This document shows positions 17,538-26,618 of a DNA stretch of 64,000 nt, piece after piece (positions within the stretch are counted from its first letter, which is position 1; the number at the start of each line of letters is the position of its first letter). The position numbers and the translations under genes are program-made. This DNA comes from Cytophagales bacterium (GTDB lineage: Bacteria > Bacteroidota > Bacteroidia > Cytophagales > Cyclobacteriaceae), in NCBI GenBank assembly GCA_025358885.1, contig JANYHW010000223.1, positions 22,875 through 86,874 of the forward strand, read 5' to 3'. The notes under the pieces were generated by a model that was not told the DNA's origin, did not search any database, and saw nothing but the letters and a program-made list of their open reading frames with translations.

Positions 17538-19088
17538 ATGAAAACAAAAATCAATCAATCAAACTATCTGATGGTCTTTTTGCTGCTGTGCACCGCGACA
17601 GGTGCGTTGGCGCAACAGCCGGCCATCCAGTTTTTCCGCCCGTACGATCAAAGGGGTGTGAATGTATATGAAGCTCCCAAGCATAACGATACCGTTGTTT
17701 ATGACGGGTTCAAACTCCGCATCGGCGCCAACTTTACTCAAGGTTATCAAAGCCTCTCCAACAGCAATTCATCCAGGGCCATCCTGACAGGTGCAGGCAA
17801 CTTGTATGAAACCGGGGTTGGCACTGGTGTGTTTAATACAAAATTTGATGGCACCGGAGCAAATGTTCCAGGCGTGGTCCCGGATCCCAATGTATTTGGT
17901 GGCTATATCAATACAAACACCAATGCACTCTATTCAAACACTAACCAGGTGTATCAACAAGCGCCCGGCTTCCCTTTGGCCATGGCAAACCTTAACCTGG
18001 ATGTCCAACTGGCTGACGGTGTGCGGTTGAATCTAGTTTCTTACATGTCTGCTCACCACCACAATGAATTCTGGGTAAAAGGCGGATACCTGCAAATAGA
18101 CAAGGTTAAATTCCTCGGAAGCGAGATGATGAACAACCTTTGGAAAAACCTTACTTTAAAAGTTGGTCACATGGAAATCAACTACGGTGATGCACACTTC
18201 AGGAGAAGTGATGGTGGAAACGCGATGTGGAACCCCTTCATGGAAGGAAATATCATGGACTCCTTCACAACTGAAATAGGCGGTGAATTGTACTGGCAGA
18301 AAAATGGCATCATTACCATGTTGGGCATGACCGATGGTGAAATCCAGGGGAGCGTCTCCAAACCCGATGACAGGAAGCCATCCATCTACGGTAAGGTTGG
18401 TTACGACAAGAATTTTGGCAACAGGAAAAGGGTTCGTTTAACGGGATCATTCTACACAACCAAATCTTCTATCAGCAACACCATCTATGGTGGCGACCGC
18501 ACGGGTTCAAACTATCAATATGTGATGGAGCCTACCACGGCAACATTAACAGGCAATCCTTTCTCTGGCAGGTTTAATCCTGGCTTCAAAGACAATGTAA
18601 CTGCGATAATGATCAACCCATCTGCTAAAGTAGCTGGCTTGGAGTTCTTCGGAACCTATGAAATGAGTCAAGGTAATTCACAGGTTGAAAACGGTGAGGT
18701 GAAATACAGCAACCCCACATTGTTTTACAACAACACCCCAGGGCTTACGACCATCAGCAAACAGGATAATAGGAAGTTCACACAAATTGAAGCTGATCTC
18801 GTTTATCGTTTTGGAAAAGGCGAGAAGTACTATGTAGGTGCCAAATATAACAGGGTCTCCGGAACTGCCGTATTTGGTCAAAGTACAACAGCTAGCAGCA
18901 TTGTTCAGGGAACGCGTCAGGATATCTCCATTGACCGCACCTGTTTCGGTGGTGGCTGGTTTGTTACCAGAAACGTACTCATCAAAGCAGAGTATGTATC
19001 ACAGAAATACAACGATTTCCCTACAGACAATATTCTGAGTGGCGGTAAATTTAACGGCTTTGTCATTCAAGGCACGATTGGGTTCTAG
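17538..19088 (+). CDS. Outer-membrane beta-barrel protein (porin-like)
   Basis: 516 aa, signal peptide 1-25 (ends GALAQ). The mature protein is made of alternating amphipathic strands rich in Tyr, Phe, Gly and Asn (LKVGHMEINYGDAHFRR, RVRLTGSFYTT, YYVGAKYNRVSG) and ends in a C-terminal Phe (GTIGF), the usual signal for BAM-dependent assembly. The length fits a 16- to 18-strand porin such as the phosphate-selective porin O/P type, but I cannot name the substrate. It lies in the same operon as the preceding YceI gene, and a strong terminator follows 20 bp after the stop. Confidence 0.82.
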   Translation: MKTKINQSNYLMVFLLLCTATGALAQQPAIQFFRPYDQRGVNVYEAPKHNDTVVYDGFKLRIGANFTQGYQSLSNSNSSRAILTGAGNLYETGVGTGVFNTKFDGTGANVPGVVPDPNVFGGYINTNTNALYSNTNQVYQQAPGFPLAMANLNLDVQLADGVRLNLVSYMSAHHHNEFWVKGGYLQIDKVKFLGSEMMNNLWKNLTLKVGHMEINYGDAHFRRSDGGNAMWNPFMEGNIMDSFTTEIGGELYWQKNGIITMLGMTDGEIQGSVSKPDDRKPSIYGKVGYDKNFGNRKRVRLTGSFYTTKSSISNTIYGGDRTGSNYQYVMEPTTATLTGNPFSGRFNPGFKDNVTAIMINPSAKVAGLEFFGTYEMSQGNSQVENGEVKYSNPTLFYNNTPGLTTISKQDNRKFTQIEADLVYRFGKGEKYYVGAKYNRVSGTAVFGQSTTASSIVQGTRQDISIDRTCFGGGWFVTRNVLIKAEYVSQKYNDFPTDNILSGGKFNGFVIQGTIGF

Positions 19089-19107
19089 GTTTGATTTTTG
19101 TTGAATG

Positions 19108-19144
19108 GTTCCGGCTGGCCCTCAAGGCTGGCCGGAACTTTTTT
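19108..19144 (+). terminator. Rho-independent terminator after the outer-membrane protein gene
   Basis: The outer arm GTTCCGGC (19108-19115) pairs with GCCGGAAC (19131-19138). The stem extends inward by five more pairs (two of them G-U) to a CTCAA loop, and six T residues follow. It begins 20 bp after the stop codon at 19088. Confidence 0.85.
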
Positions 19145-19154
19145 ATTGTATTTG

Positions 19155-19162
19155 TATATTTG
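19155..19162 (+). promoter_or_regulatory. TATATTTG -7 box upstream of second YceI gene
   Basis: TATATTTG followed by C matches the Bacteroidota TAnnTTTG -7 element exactly. It lies just after the terminator of the previous operon and 31 bp before the ATG at 19194. No clear -33 TTG partner is seen, as that position falls within the terminator. Confidence 0.5.
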
Positions 19163-19193
19163 CTCTGGGATAAGACTAACGGTTAATCTATAG

Positions 19194-19808
19194 ATGAAGC
19201 GTACCATTATCTTTTTTTCTTTGCTTGTCATTACTTCCGCATTTGTTCAGCGGCGTAATTCCAGTATGCTGATACACCGCCTCATTGTTCAGCCGACCAG
19301 CACCTTGACCATTGATGGAAAAACCAACGTCAACACCTTTAAGTGTGCCATCCCGCAATACATTGGGAAAGACACCCTCGTCCTGCACGAAGGTGGGCAC
19401 AACGTGAGGCCGGTTTTTGTCAAGGGGTCGGTAGGGCTTGATGCATCCAGTTTTGATTGCGGGATTGCTATGATGACATCTGATTTCAGAAAAACAATAA
19501 AATCAAAGTCATACCCTGCCATCATTATTGACTTTATTTCTTTTGAACGCGCTCCGAGCTACACGTATGGTGAGGAAAAATTCAAAGGGATCATCAAGAT
19601 TTCGCTGGGTGGTACAACAAAATTATTTGAAATGGACTGTACGATTGAAGCAAGTCCTTCCGGAATCATACACTTAAAGGGAGGTCGGGATTTTACCTTT
19701 TCCGACTTCAACCTGGAACCACCAAAAAGAATGATGGGAATGGTGAAAGTCCAGCAGGGATTGAACGTAAGTTTTCACCTGCAGCTCAAGCTCGACACGA
19801 ACTCTTAA
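19194..19808 (+). CDS. YceI-like envelope protein (copy 2)
   Basis: 204 aa with a short hydrophobic N-terminus (residues 4-17) that may be a signal peptide. The body follows the YceI plan: STLTIDGKTNVNTFKC at the barrel start, a central ASSFDCGIAMMTSDFRKTIKSKSYPAIIIDF, SLGGTTKLFEMDCTIEAS and the closing FSDFNLEPPKRMMGMVKVQQGLNVSF. It is clearly more diverged than copy 1. It has its own promoter box after the upstream terminator, so it may be regulated separately. A lipid-binding role is inferred from the family only. Confidence 0.8.
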   Translation: MKRTIIFFSLLVITSAFVQRRNSSMLIHRLIVQPTSTLTIDGKTNVNTFKCAIPQYIGKDTLVLHEGGHNVRPVFVKGSVGLDASSFDCGIAMMTSDFRKTIKSKSYPAIIIDFISFERAPSYTYGEEKFKGIIKISLGGTTKLFEMDCTIEASPSGIIHLKGGRDFTFSDFNLEPPKRMMGMVKVQQGLNVSFHLQLKLDTNS

Positions 19809-19877
19809 GGCTAACAAATTCAGGGAAGTTATTCTCCGGTGTGATAGTTCATGATTAAGATTTTCTAAAAACAGAAA

Positions 19878-20684
19878 TTATCTCCTTTGACGTGCCAGTG
19901 CCGCCGCCTGTCCGATCCAGTTGTCGCGGCCAATTCGGTCGGGAAAAAATTTGATGGTCTTCGTGATTCGGCTAACCATGTCCGGGGTCAGCTCGCTGAT
20001 CTGCTGAAAAGAATAGATTCCCAACTCATTTAACTTGCGCTGAATAGCTGGTCCAATGCCACTAATGAGTGTGAGGTCGTTCTTGGTTTGCCAGGAGGAT
20101 GGGGTGAATCGTGATCGGGAAGGGTCAGGACTTTCGTCGTTGGCCTTACTGATCTGACGTTCCTTCAACTCTACTTCCATTTTCGCTTCCCTGGTCCGTT
20201 CCGCCTCCAGCTCATTCTTGAGACGGGTTGCCGTATCACGGATTTCATCTGTCTCCTGCTTCAGGTTATTATATCGCCTTTGGTATTGTTGCAGCTCATT
20301 CTCCAGCGCACTGACTTGCGTCTTCGCCTCCATCAATAATGGCTCTGTCACTTTCTTCACTTGGGCTAGTAGGGAAACCTGTTGTTGCCATTCAGACACA
20401 TGCTTTCGTGCATCTTGATTTTCCTTTTCCAACAAGTGGACCTGGTCGTAAAGGTTTGATCTCTCTTTTTGGATCCCTCCCAACTGAGCCCTTAGGAATC
20501 GGAATGTCTTTTCGCTCAGAAGCCAGGATCCTGCCATTCCGATAACAAATGCCGTAAGAATCATGGCCAGTATCTCTAGGTTAGCGGCTGTTTCACACAG
20601 GCTCCTAACCTCGCACAGGTACCAGCGGGTAAAAAATACACATAAGAGTAAAAAAACCGCGATGAGTCCGTAAACGGAGCGCAT
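19878..20684 (-). CDS. Membrane-anchored coiled-coil protein with C-terminal helix-hairpin-helix domain
   Basis: 268 aa. Two hydrophobic segments lie at residues 4-22 and 36-57. A long charged coiled coil spans about 65-180 (heptads rich in Glu, Gln, Lys, Leu). A helix-hairpin-helix domain follows at about 203-265 with DLTLISGIGPAIQRKLNELGI. This last part resembles the non-specific DNA-binding HhH found in predicted flap-endonuclease-like and ribosomal L21-linked proteins. The combination could tether DNA or a nucleoprotein complex to the inner membrane, but that is inference. It is a single gene with its own orientation, divergent from PadR. Confidence 0.75.
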   Translation of the reverse strand: MRSVYGLIAVFLLLCVFFTRWYLCEVRSLCETAANLEILAMILTAFVIGMAGSWLLSEKTFRFLRAQLGGIQKERSNLYDQVHLLEKENQDARKHVSEWQQQVSLLAQVKKVTEPLLMEAKTQVSALENELQQYQRRYNNLKQETDEIRDTATRLKNELEAERTREAKMEVELKERQISKANDESPDPSRSRFTPSSWQTKNDLTLISGIGPAIQRKLNELGIYSFQQISELTPDMVSRITKTIKFFPDRIGRDNWIGQAAALARQRR

Positions 20685-20778
20685 GAAAGTAGGTCAGTGG
20701 ATAGGTGAAGATACGATTTTCTGATGGGATGCGAGAAAATCCGGTATTCCCTGCAACTTATACCAGGCTGCTGGCGTC

Positions 20779-20788
20779 TTATGCATAA
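20779..20788. promoter_or_regulatory. Palindrome TTATGCATAA upstream of padR-like gene
   Basis: This is a perfect 10-bp palindrome 19 bp before the PadR start codon, within an AT-rich promoter region. A further partial dyad (TGCATA ... TATGCA) spans 20782-20811. PadR proteins usually repress their own operon from such dyads, so this is a candidate operator. There is no direct proof. Confidence 0.35.
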
Positions 20789-20807
20789 TTCTCTTATGTA
20801 TTAGCCT

Positions 20808-21140
20808 ATGCACTCACCTGAATTACTGAAGGGCACACTTCAAACCATCGTACTTAAAGTATTGAAAGACCATGGCAAGATGTATGGGTATGAAATCACC
20901 CAGCGCGTTAAGGAACTTTCAGAAAGCCGGCTTCTCCTCACAGAAGGAGCTCTTTACCCAACCCTTCATAAACTTGAAGCTGAGGGTTGTCTTAAAACAG
21001 AAACTGTGATGATGGGAAAGAGGATGAGGAAATACTATGCACTTACTTCAGAGGGGCGCTCCACAGCAAGGGATCGGGTGGTTGAATTTGTCGATTTCAT
21101 AAAGACGATGTCCAATGTGTTACAGGTAGAGATGAACTAA
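20808..21140 (+). CDS. PadR family transcriptional regulator
   Basis: 110 aa, the short PadR-s1 form. Residues 1-75 form the winged helix: LLKGTLQTIVLKVLKDHGKMYGYEITQRV, then LTEGALYPTLHKLEAEGCL and the wing KRMRKYYALTSEGR. A C-terminal helix serves dimerisation. It precedes two FtsX-type permease genes by 34 bp on the same strand. This PadR-permease arrangement is frequent in Bacteroidota and Acidobacteriota, so it most likely represses those genes until an unknown ligand is bound. Confidence 0.93.
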   Translation: MHSPELLKGTLQTIVLKVLKDHGKMYGYEITQRVKELSESRLLLTEGALYPTLHKLEAEGCLKTETVMMGKRMRKYYALTSEGRSTARDRVVEFVDFIKTMSNVLQVEMN

Positions 21141-21174
21141 CACCAGGACTGAATCGCGACCTATTAATTCCAAA

Positions 21175-23892
21175 ATGGGGAGATTAACTGCCAACCATAT
21201 TGACCACATCACGAAGGACCTGAACCGAAGAGGTATCATCGATGATGAAATTCAGGCGGAACTGCTGGATCACGTGTGCAGCAGTGTGGAGCTTGAAATG
21301 ATGAGGGGTATGAATTTCATGGAGGCATATCATAAAGTCCTTCACTCTTTTGGTCACAACACGGGTTTGAGACAAGTACAAAAAAGCATTTTACAGACAA
21401 GAAATAAACCACCAGAAGTCATGATTCGAAATTACATCATCCTGGCCATTCGCAACCTGAAGAAACACCGGTTCTATTCATTCATTAATATTGCCGGGCT
21501 CGCAACCGGCATTGCAGCCTGCCTCATTATTGCTTTGTTCGTAATCCACGAATTAAGCTATGACCGCTACAATGTAAATGCCAGCAGAATTTTCAGGATC
21601 AACTCGGAAATAAAATTTGCTGGAAATCATGTGATGGTCGCTTCTGTAGGGGCTCCCATGGCGGAAATCCTGACACAGAATTATCCTGAAGTCGAGTCTT
21701 ACAACCGATTCAAGGACTGGGGGCCGCGTTATGTAAGGAGGAACGGATCTACCGACCGATTTAGAGAACCCGATGTCATTTGGTCCGATAAGTCCTTTTT
21801 TAGCATTTTCACTGTCAACGTTTTGTCTGGCAGTCCGGCCACAGCCCTCCAGGAGCCTAACTCTATCGCCATTAGTCAAACCATGGCAGAAAAGTATTTT
21901 CCAGGAGAAGATGCTCTTGGAAAATCGCTTATACTTGATGAGGACAATGACTGCAAAGTGACTGCAGTTTTCGAAGACATCCCTGTCACCAGCCACTTTC
22001 ACTTCCACTTCATTCTCTCCATGGCAGGCCTGGAAGAAGCCCGCTCAGTCAATTTACTTGGCGGCGCTGACTTGCAAACATATCTGCTATTACATCAGCC
22101 CGGAGATAGAGAAGCCCTCGAGAAAAAGTTTCCCGAATTCATCGATAAATATATCGGTCCTCAAATGGCGGGTGTGTTAGGTGCTGATTTCACCATGACC
22201 AAATTCAGGTCGACCGGGAATATGTTTGAGTATTCACTCATGCCGCTCACCGACATTCATTTGTACTCTGACCTCCTTGGCGAGTTTGAACGCAATGGAA
22301 GCATAACCTACGTTTTCCTTTTCTCTACGATTGGTATTTTCATCCTTGTCATTGCTTGCATCAACTTTATGAATCTGTCAACGGCCCGATCCTCCAACCG
22401 TGCCAAAGAAGTTGGCATCCGAAAAGTCTTGGGATCCCTCCGGACTCATCTTGTACGACAGTTCTTGATGGAGGCATTCTTATTGAGCGTTATCTCCTTT
22501 CTCCTTGCCACTGGCCTTGCCTGGATAATCCTCCCTGTCTTTAATGATCTCGCCCAAATTCAAATTTCTCTGCCCCTGAATGATCTTTCCTTCTACGGAA
22601 TTTTATTATCTGCTTCTATGGTGGTTGGTCTCCTTGCCGGACTTTATCCTTCCTTTTTCCTTTCCGCATTCAAGCCTATTAATGTATTGAAGGGTCACAT
22701 CACCCTTGGGATGAAAAGCGGCATCATCCGCAGTTCGCTGGTCGTGTTTCAGTTTGTGATTTCTATCTTTCTGATCATCGCCACCCTGACCATCCAAAAG
22801 CAATTGGGTTATATTCAAAACAAAAAACTGGGTTTTGAAAAAGACCAGGTGCTTGTGGTGAATGAGGCAAGTGCCCTGGGCAATAAGATTGAGTCATTCA
22901 AAGAGGATCTCTGTAAGAATAGCTTTATCCTAAGCGGAACCATCTCGAGTTACCTTCCAGTAGCCGGTACATGGAGGAGCAATGACACTTTCTGGGGAGA
23001 GGGGACACAACCTACCCCCGAAAACATGGAAGGGTTTGTCCATGTGCAAAAATGGAAAATTGATTGCGACTACATAAAAACACTCGGGATCACCCTAAAA
23101 ACCGGAAGGGGGTTCATGCCTGGATCCCCGGCCGATTCGACAGCGGTTATCCTGAATGAGTCCGCCGTGAAACAATTTGATTTTGGCGACAATCCGCTTG
23201 GCAAAACAATTAGCCACTTCAACGGGGAGAACCAGGATGGAAGTGTTGATCCCAAAAACATCAAGACCTGGACTGTCATCGGTGTAGTGGAGGATTTTCA
23301 TTTTGAATCCTTCAAGCAGACCATTGCTCCATTGGGCTTCTTTCTTAGCCCTAGCAATGCGAATGTGAGCTTTCGCTTTGAAGCAACCAATACGCAGGAA
23401 GTCATTAAGACTATTGAAAAATCCTGGAAGGAACTTGCTCCCGGTCAACCTTTCAAATACTCTTTCCTGAATGATGACTTCGGAAGAATGTATTCTTCGG
23501 AACAACGCCTCGGAAAGATGTTCGCCATCTTCGGTGGGCTGGCCATCCTCATTGCCTGTCTGGGATTATTTGGGCTGAGCGCATTTACGGCCGAGCAGCG
23601 GACAAAGGAAATCGGGATCAGGAAGGTTCTCGGCGCAACCGTAATTGGAATTGTTGTTCTTCTCTCCAAAGAGTTTGGAAAGCTTATTCTGTTTGCTTTT
23701 CTGCTCACCTTGCCCCTGGCGTGGTATGCCGTGCATTGGTGGTTGGGCAACTATGCTTATAAGGTAGAGATAGGCTTCATGGTATATGTTGCTGCCGGGG
23801 CATTGGCATTGATCATTTCATGGCTGACCATGGGATACCAATCCATAAAAGCAGCCTCTGCGAATCCTGCAAGTTCCCTTAGAAGTGAATAA
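21175..23892 (+). CDS. FtsX/MacB-type ABC transporter permease with N-terminal prefix domain (copy 1)
   Basis: 905 aa. Residues 1-65 form a soluble helical prefix (HIDHITKDLNRRGIIDDEIQAELLDHVCSSVE is its core) found on PadR-linked permeases. Two MacB repeats follow. The first has a membrane helix at about 105-125 (FINIAGLATGIAACLIIALF), a periplasmic MacB_PCD domain, and an FtsX helix bundle around 380-510 with NFMNLSTARSSNRAKEVGIRKV. The second repeats this, with TKEIGIRKVLGA near 820. No ATP-binding subunit is encoded nearby. Such proteins are thought to move lipids or peptides or to transmit force across the envelope; the substrate is unknown. Only 2 bp separate it from its paralogue. Confidence 0.9.
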   Translation: MGRLTANHIDHITKDLNRRGIIDDEIQAELLDHVCSSVELEMMRGMNFMEAYHKVLHSFGHNTGLRQVQKSILQTRNKPPEVMIRNYIILAIRNLKKHRFYSFINIAGLATGIAACLIIALFVIHELSYDRYNVNASRIFRINSEIKFAGNHVMVASVGAPMAEILTQNYPEVESYNRFKDWGPRYVRRNGSTDRFREPDVIWSDKSFFSIFTVNVLSGSPATALQEPNSIAISQTMAEKYFPGEDALGKSLILDEDNDCKVTAVFEDIPVTSHFHFHFILSMAGLEEARSVNLLGGADLQTYLLLHQPGDREALEKKFPEFIDKYIGPQMAGVLGADFTMTKFRSTGNMFEYSLMPLTDIHLYSDLLGEFERNGSITYVFLFSTIGIFILVIACINFMNLSTARSSNRAKEVGIRKVLGSLRTHLVRQFLMEAFLLSVISFLLATGLAWIILPVFNDLAQIQISLPLNDLSFYGILLSASMVVGLLAGLYPSFFLSAFKPINVLKGHITLGMKSGIIRSSLVVFQFVISIFLIIATLTIQKQLGYIQNKKLGFEKDQVLVVNEASALGNKIESFKEDLCKNSFILSGTISSYLPVAGTWRSNDTFWGEGTQPTPENMEGFVHVQKWKIDCDYIKTLGITLKTGRGFMPGSPADSTAVILNESAVKQFDFGDNPLGKTISHFNGENQDGSVDPKNIKTWTVIGVVEDFHFESFKQTIAPLGFFLSPSNANVSFRFEATNTQEVIKTIEKSWKELAPGQPFKYSFLNDDFGRMYSSEQRLGKMFAIFGGLAILIACLGLFGLSAFTAEQRTKEIGIRKVLGATVIGIVVLLSKEFGKLILFAFLLTLPLAWYAVHWWLGNYAYKVEIGFMVYVAAGALALIISWLTMGYQSIKAASANPASSLRSE

Positions 23893-23894
23893 GG

Positions 23895-26618
23895 GTGCTG
23901 CTCCACCATGACCATATTGACTACATCATTAAGGACCTCCACAAACGTGGCATTGTGGCTGATGGAATCCAGGAGGAACTGATTGATCACATTTGTTCGG
24001 CCGTCGAAATACAAATGAGTCGCGGCATCAAATTCCTGGATGCTTATCATACCGTGTTGCATTCTTTCGGACACAACGCCGGGCTACAGAATACCCAGCA
24101 ACAGTCATTGCAAGTAAAAAATCAAAACATCAAACTCATGCTCAGAAACTACCTGACCATTGCTATCCGGAATCTCCGCAAGCAAAGTTTCTATTCCATT
24201 ATCAATGTTGCTGGACTCGCCGTGGGTATCGCCGCCTGTCTTGTCATCGTACTGTTCATAATCGATGAACTTGGCTACGACAAGTACAACACGAAAGCCG
24301 GCCGCATTTACCGGATAAACAGTGAAATAAAGTATGGTGGAAACTATTATCACATGACAACAAGTGCTGCACCAATGGCAAGCGCTCTTCGCGAAGACTA
24401 TCCAGAAATTGAATCTACGGTGAGATTTCGAACCTATGCCCCGTACCTTGTCAAGACGGCAGAAGGAGTTGAGAACATAAAGGAGGAGAATGTTTGGTGG
24501 ACCGACAGCACCTTTTTTGAAATTTTTTCGGTACGGGTTTTAGAGGGGGATCCACGCACTGCCTTGAGAGACCCTGCCAGCATTGCCATCAGCAAGCGGA
24601 CAGCCGAAAAATACTTTCCTCAACGCAGTGCCCTCGGGCAGTACCTGATTCTCGACAATAACTATCACGCCAAGGTCACCGCGGTTTTTGAAAATATGCC
24701 CGCGGCATCACATTTCCATTTTGATATACTTATTTCTGTGGTGGGTAACTGGGCGCCGGTTGCCAAAGAAGCGAACTCAACGGTTTTTTTTAGCAACAAC
24801 TTCACGACTTACGTCTTGTTGCGTGAGGGCGCCGACCCAAAAGCCTTTGAAGCTAAACTTCCGGGATTCCTCAAAAAGTATGTCGGGCCGCAACTGGCCA
24901 AGGTGGTTGGGGGTGATTTTACAATGGAAAAATTCAAGGCAGGCGGAAACATGTGGGAGCTTTCTTTAATGCCCTTATTGGATATTCACCTGCATTCCGA
25001 CCTCAAGGGTGAATTTGAACAGAACGGAAGTATGACGTATGTATATCTGCTCGGCACCGTGGCGTTATTTATCCTCACTATTGCTTGCATAAATTTCATG
25101 AACCTATCCACTGCCAGATCCAGCAATCGCGCGAAAGAAGTTGGAGTGCGTAAAGTCATGGGCTCTCTGAGGATTCACCTCGTGCGACAATTCCTCACGG
25201 AGTCTATTTTGGTCACCCTTTTGGCTTTTATACTCTCCGTGGGGATCGCTTTACTCTTCCTGCCTCTTTTCAATGACCTTGCGCTCAAGCAGCTCAGCAT
25301 CCCGTTCACATCCGCCACTTTCTATCTTAGTCTTGCTGCCGGAGTACTGGTGATCGGAATTCTGGCCGGTGTCTATCCTTCCTTCTTCCTATCCGCATTC
25401 AAACCGGTTAATGTTTTGAAAGGAAGGTTTGTTCCGGGAACAGGAAGCGGATTCACAAGAAGTGCATTGGTAGTCTTTCAGTTCGTTATATCAATTTTTC
25501 TCATCATCGGCGCCACAACCATTAACAGGCAACTAAAGTACATCCAAAACAAAAAGCTTGGGTTCTCCAAAGACCAGGTAATCGTGGTTCATGATGCTTA
25601 TGCCCTTCGTCCCAATAAAGTACAAACTTTCAAGGAGGAGGTTCTAAAGAATAGCAATATCAAGACAGGTACAATCACGGGCTTTTTACCCGTAGAGGGC
25701 AATTCATACCGGAACGACAATCCCTTTTGGAAAGAAGGTGCCATGCCGGCCATGGAAAACGCTGTAAGCCTGCAGGAGTGGGCCGTTGACAATGACTACG
25801 TCGAAACTCTTGGGATGAGTATCAAACTTGGACGCGGCTTTTCCGCTGATTTTCCCTCTGACTCGTCTGCCGTTGTTCTCAATGAAGCAGCTGTACAACA
25901 GTTTGAATTCGGGACCAATCCTTTAGGAAAAAAAATCTGTACGATAAATGGGAGGCGACCTGATGGTTTACCTGATCCGGACAAAATTAGATCCTGGACC
26001 GTGATCGGTGTGGTGGAAAATTTTCATTTCTCCAACATGCGCGAGGGCATAACCTCACTTGGTCTATTTCTGAATGAAAGTGATGGCAATGTTTCGTTTA
26101 GATTCAGTGCCAAAGACACTCAAGAAATCATTCTGTCCATTGAAAAGGTGTGGAATGGGCTCGCCCCCGACCAGCCTTTCCAATACTCGTTCCTGGACGA
26201 AGACTTTGGAAGAATGTATGCTGCCGAACAGCGTCTTGGAAAAACATTTGCCTTCTTCGCCGGATTGGCCATCGTGATTGCTTGCCTGGGTTTGTTTGCG
26301 CTAACTGCCTTCACCGCAGAACAACGCACCAAAGAAATCGGAATCAGAAAAGTTTTGGGTGCCAGCGTGAGCAGCATCGTGATGCTCCTGTCGAAAGAGT
26401 TCGGAAAGCTCATTCTCATCGCCTTCATCCTCGCCAGCCCGATTGCATGGTATGGCATTGATTGGTGGCTAAAGAGTTATGCCTACAAGACTGAAATAGG
26501 GATCACGGTGTATGTTCTTGCAGGGATATCTGCTCTCATAATTGCCTGGATCACAATGGGGTACCAATCCATCAAGGCAGCAACATCAGATCCTGTAAAG
26601 TCCCTTCGCAGTGAATAG
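23895..26618 (+). CDS. FtsX/MacB-type ABC transporter permease with N-terminal prefix domain (copy 2)
   Basis: 907 aa, paralogue of the preceding gene with the same prefix domain, two periplasmic MacB_PCD domains and two FtsX bundles (NFMNLSTARSSNRAKEVGVRKV; TKEIGIRKVLGA). The start is GTG at 23895: the residues after it (HHDHIDYIIKDLHKRGIV) line up with the prefix of copy 1, and no ATG occurs in that stretch. It ends directly against the convergent M20 peptidase gene (stop codons abut at 26618/26619). The pair could work as a heterodimer with an ATPase encoded elsewhere; this is inference. Confidence 0.9.
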   Translation: MLLHHDHIDYIIKDLHKRGIVADGIQEELIDHICSAVEIQMSRGIKFLDAYHTVLHSFGHNAGLQNTQQQSLQVKNQNIKLMLRNYLTIAIRNLRKQSFYSIINVAGLAVGIAACLVIVLFIIDELGYDKYNTKAGRIYRINSEIKYGGNYYHMTTSAAPMASALREDYPEIESTVRFRTYAPYLVKTAEGVENIKEENVWWTDSTFFEIFSVRVLEGDPRTALRDPASIAISKRTAEKYFPQRSALGQYLILDNNYHAKVTAVFENMPAASHFHFDILISVVGNWAPVAKEANSTVFFSNNFTTYVLLREGADPKAFEAKLPGFLKKYVGPQLAKVVGGDFTMEKFKAGGNMWELSLMPLLDIHLHSDLKGEFEQNGSMTYVYLLGTVALFILTIACINFMNLSTARSSNRAKEVGVRKVMGSLRIHLVRQFLTESILVTLLAFILSVGIALLFLPLFNDLALKQLSIPFTSATFYLSLAAGVLVIGILAGVYPSFFLSAFKPVNVLKGRFVPGTGSGFTRSALVVFQFVISIFLIIGATTINRQLKYIQNKKLGFSKDQVIVVHDAYALRPNKVQTFKEEVLKNSNIKTGTITGFLPVEGNSYRNDNPFWKEGAMPAMENAVSLQEWAVDNDYVETLGMSIKLGRGFSADFPSDSSAVVLNEAAVQQFEFGTNPLGKKICTINGRRPDGLPDPDKIRSWTVIGVVENFHFSNMREGITSLGLFLNESDGNVSFRFSAKDTQEIILSIEKVWNGLAPDQPFQYSFLDEDFGRMYAAEQRLGKTFAFFAGLAIVIACLGLFALTAFTAEQRTKEIGIRKVLGASVSSIVMLLSKEFGKLILIAFILASPIAWYGIDWWLKSYAYKTEIGITVYVLAGISALIIAWITMGYQSIKAATSDPVKSLRSE

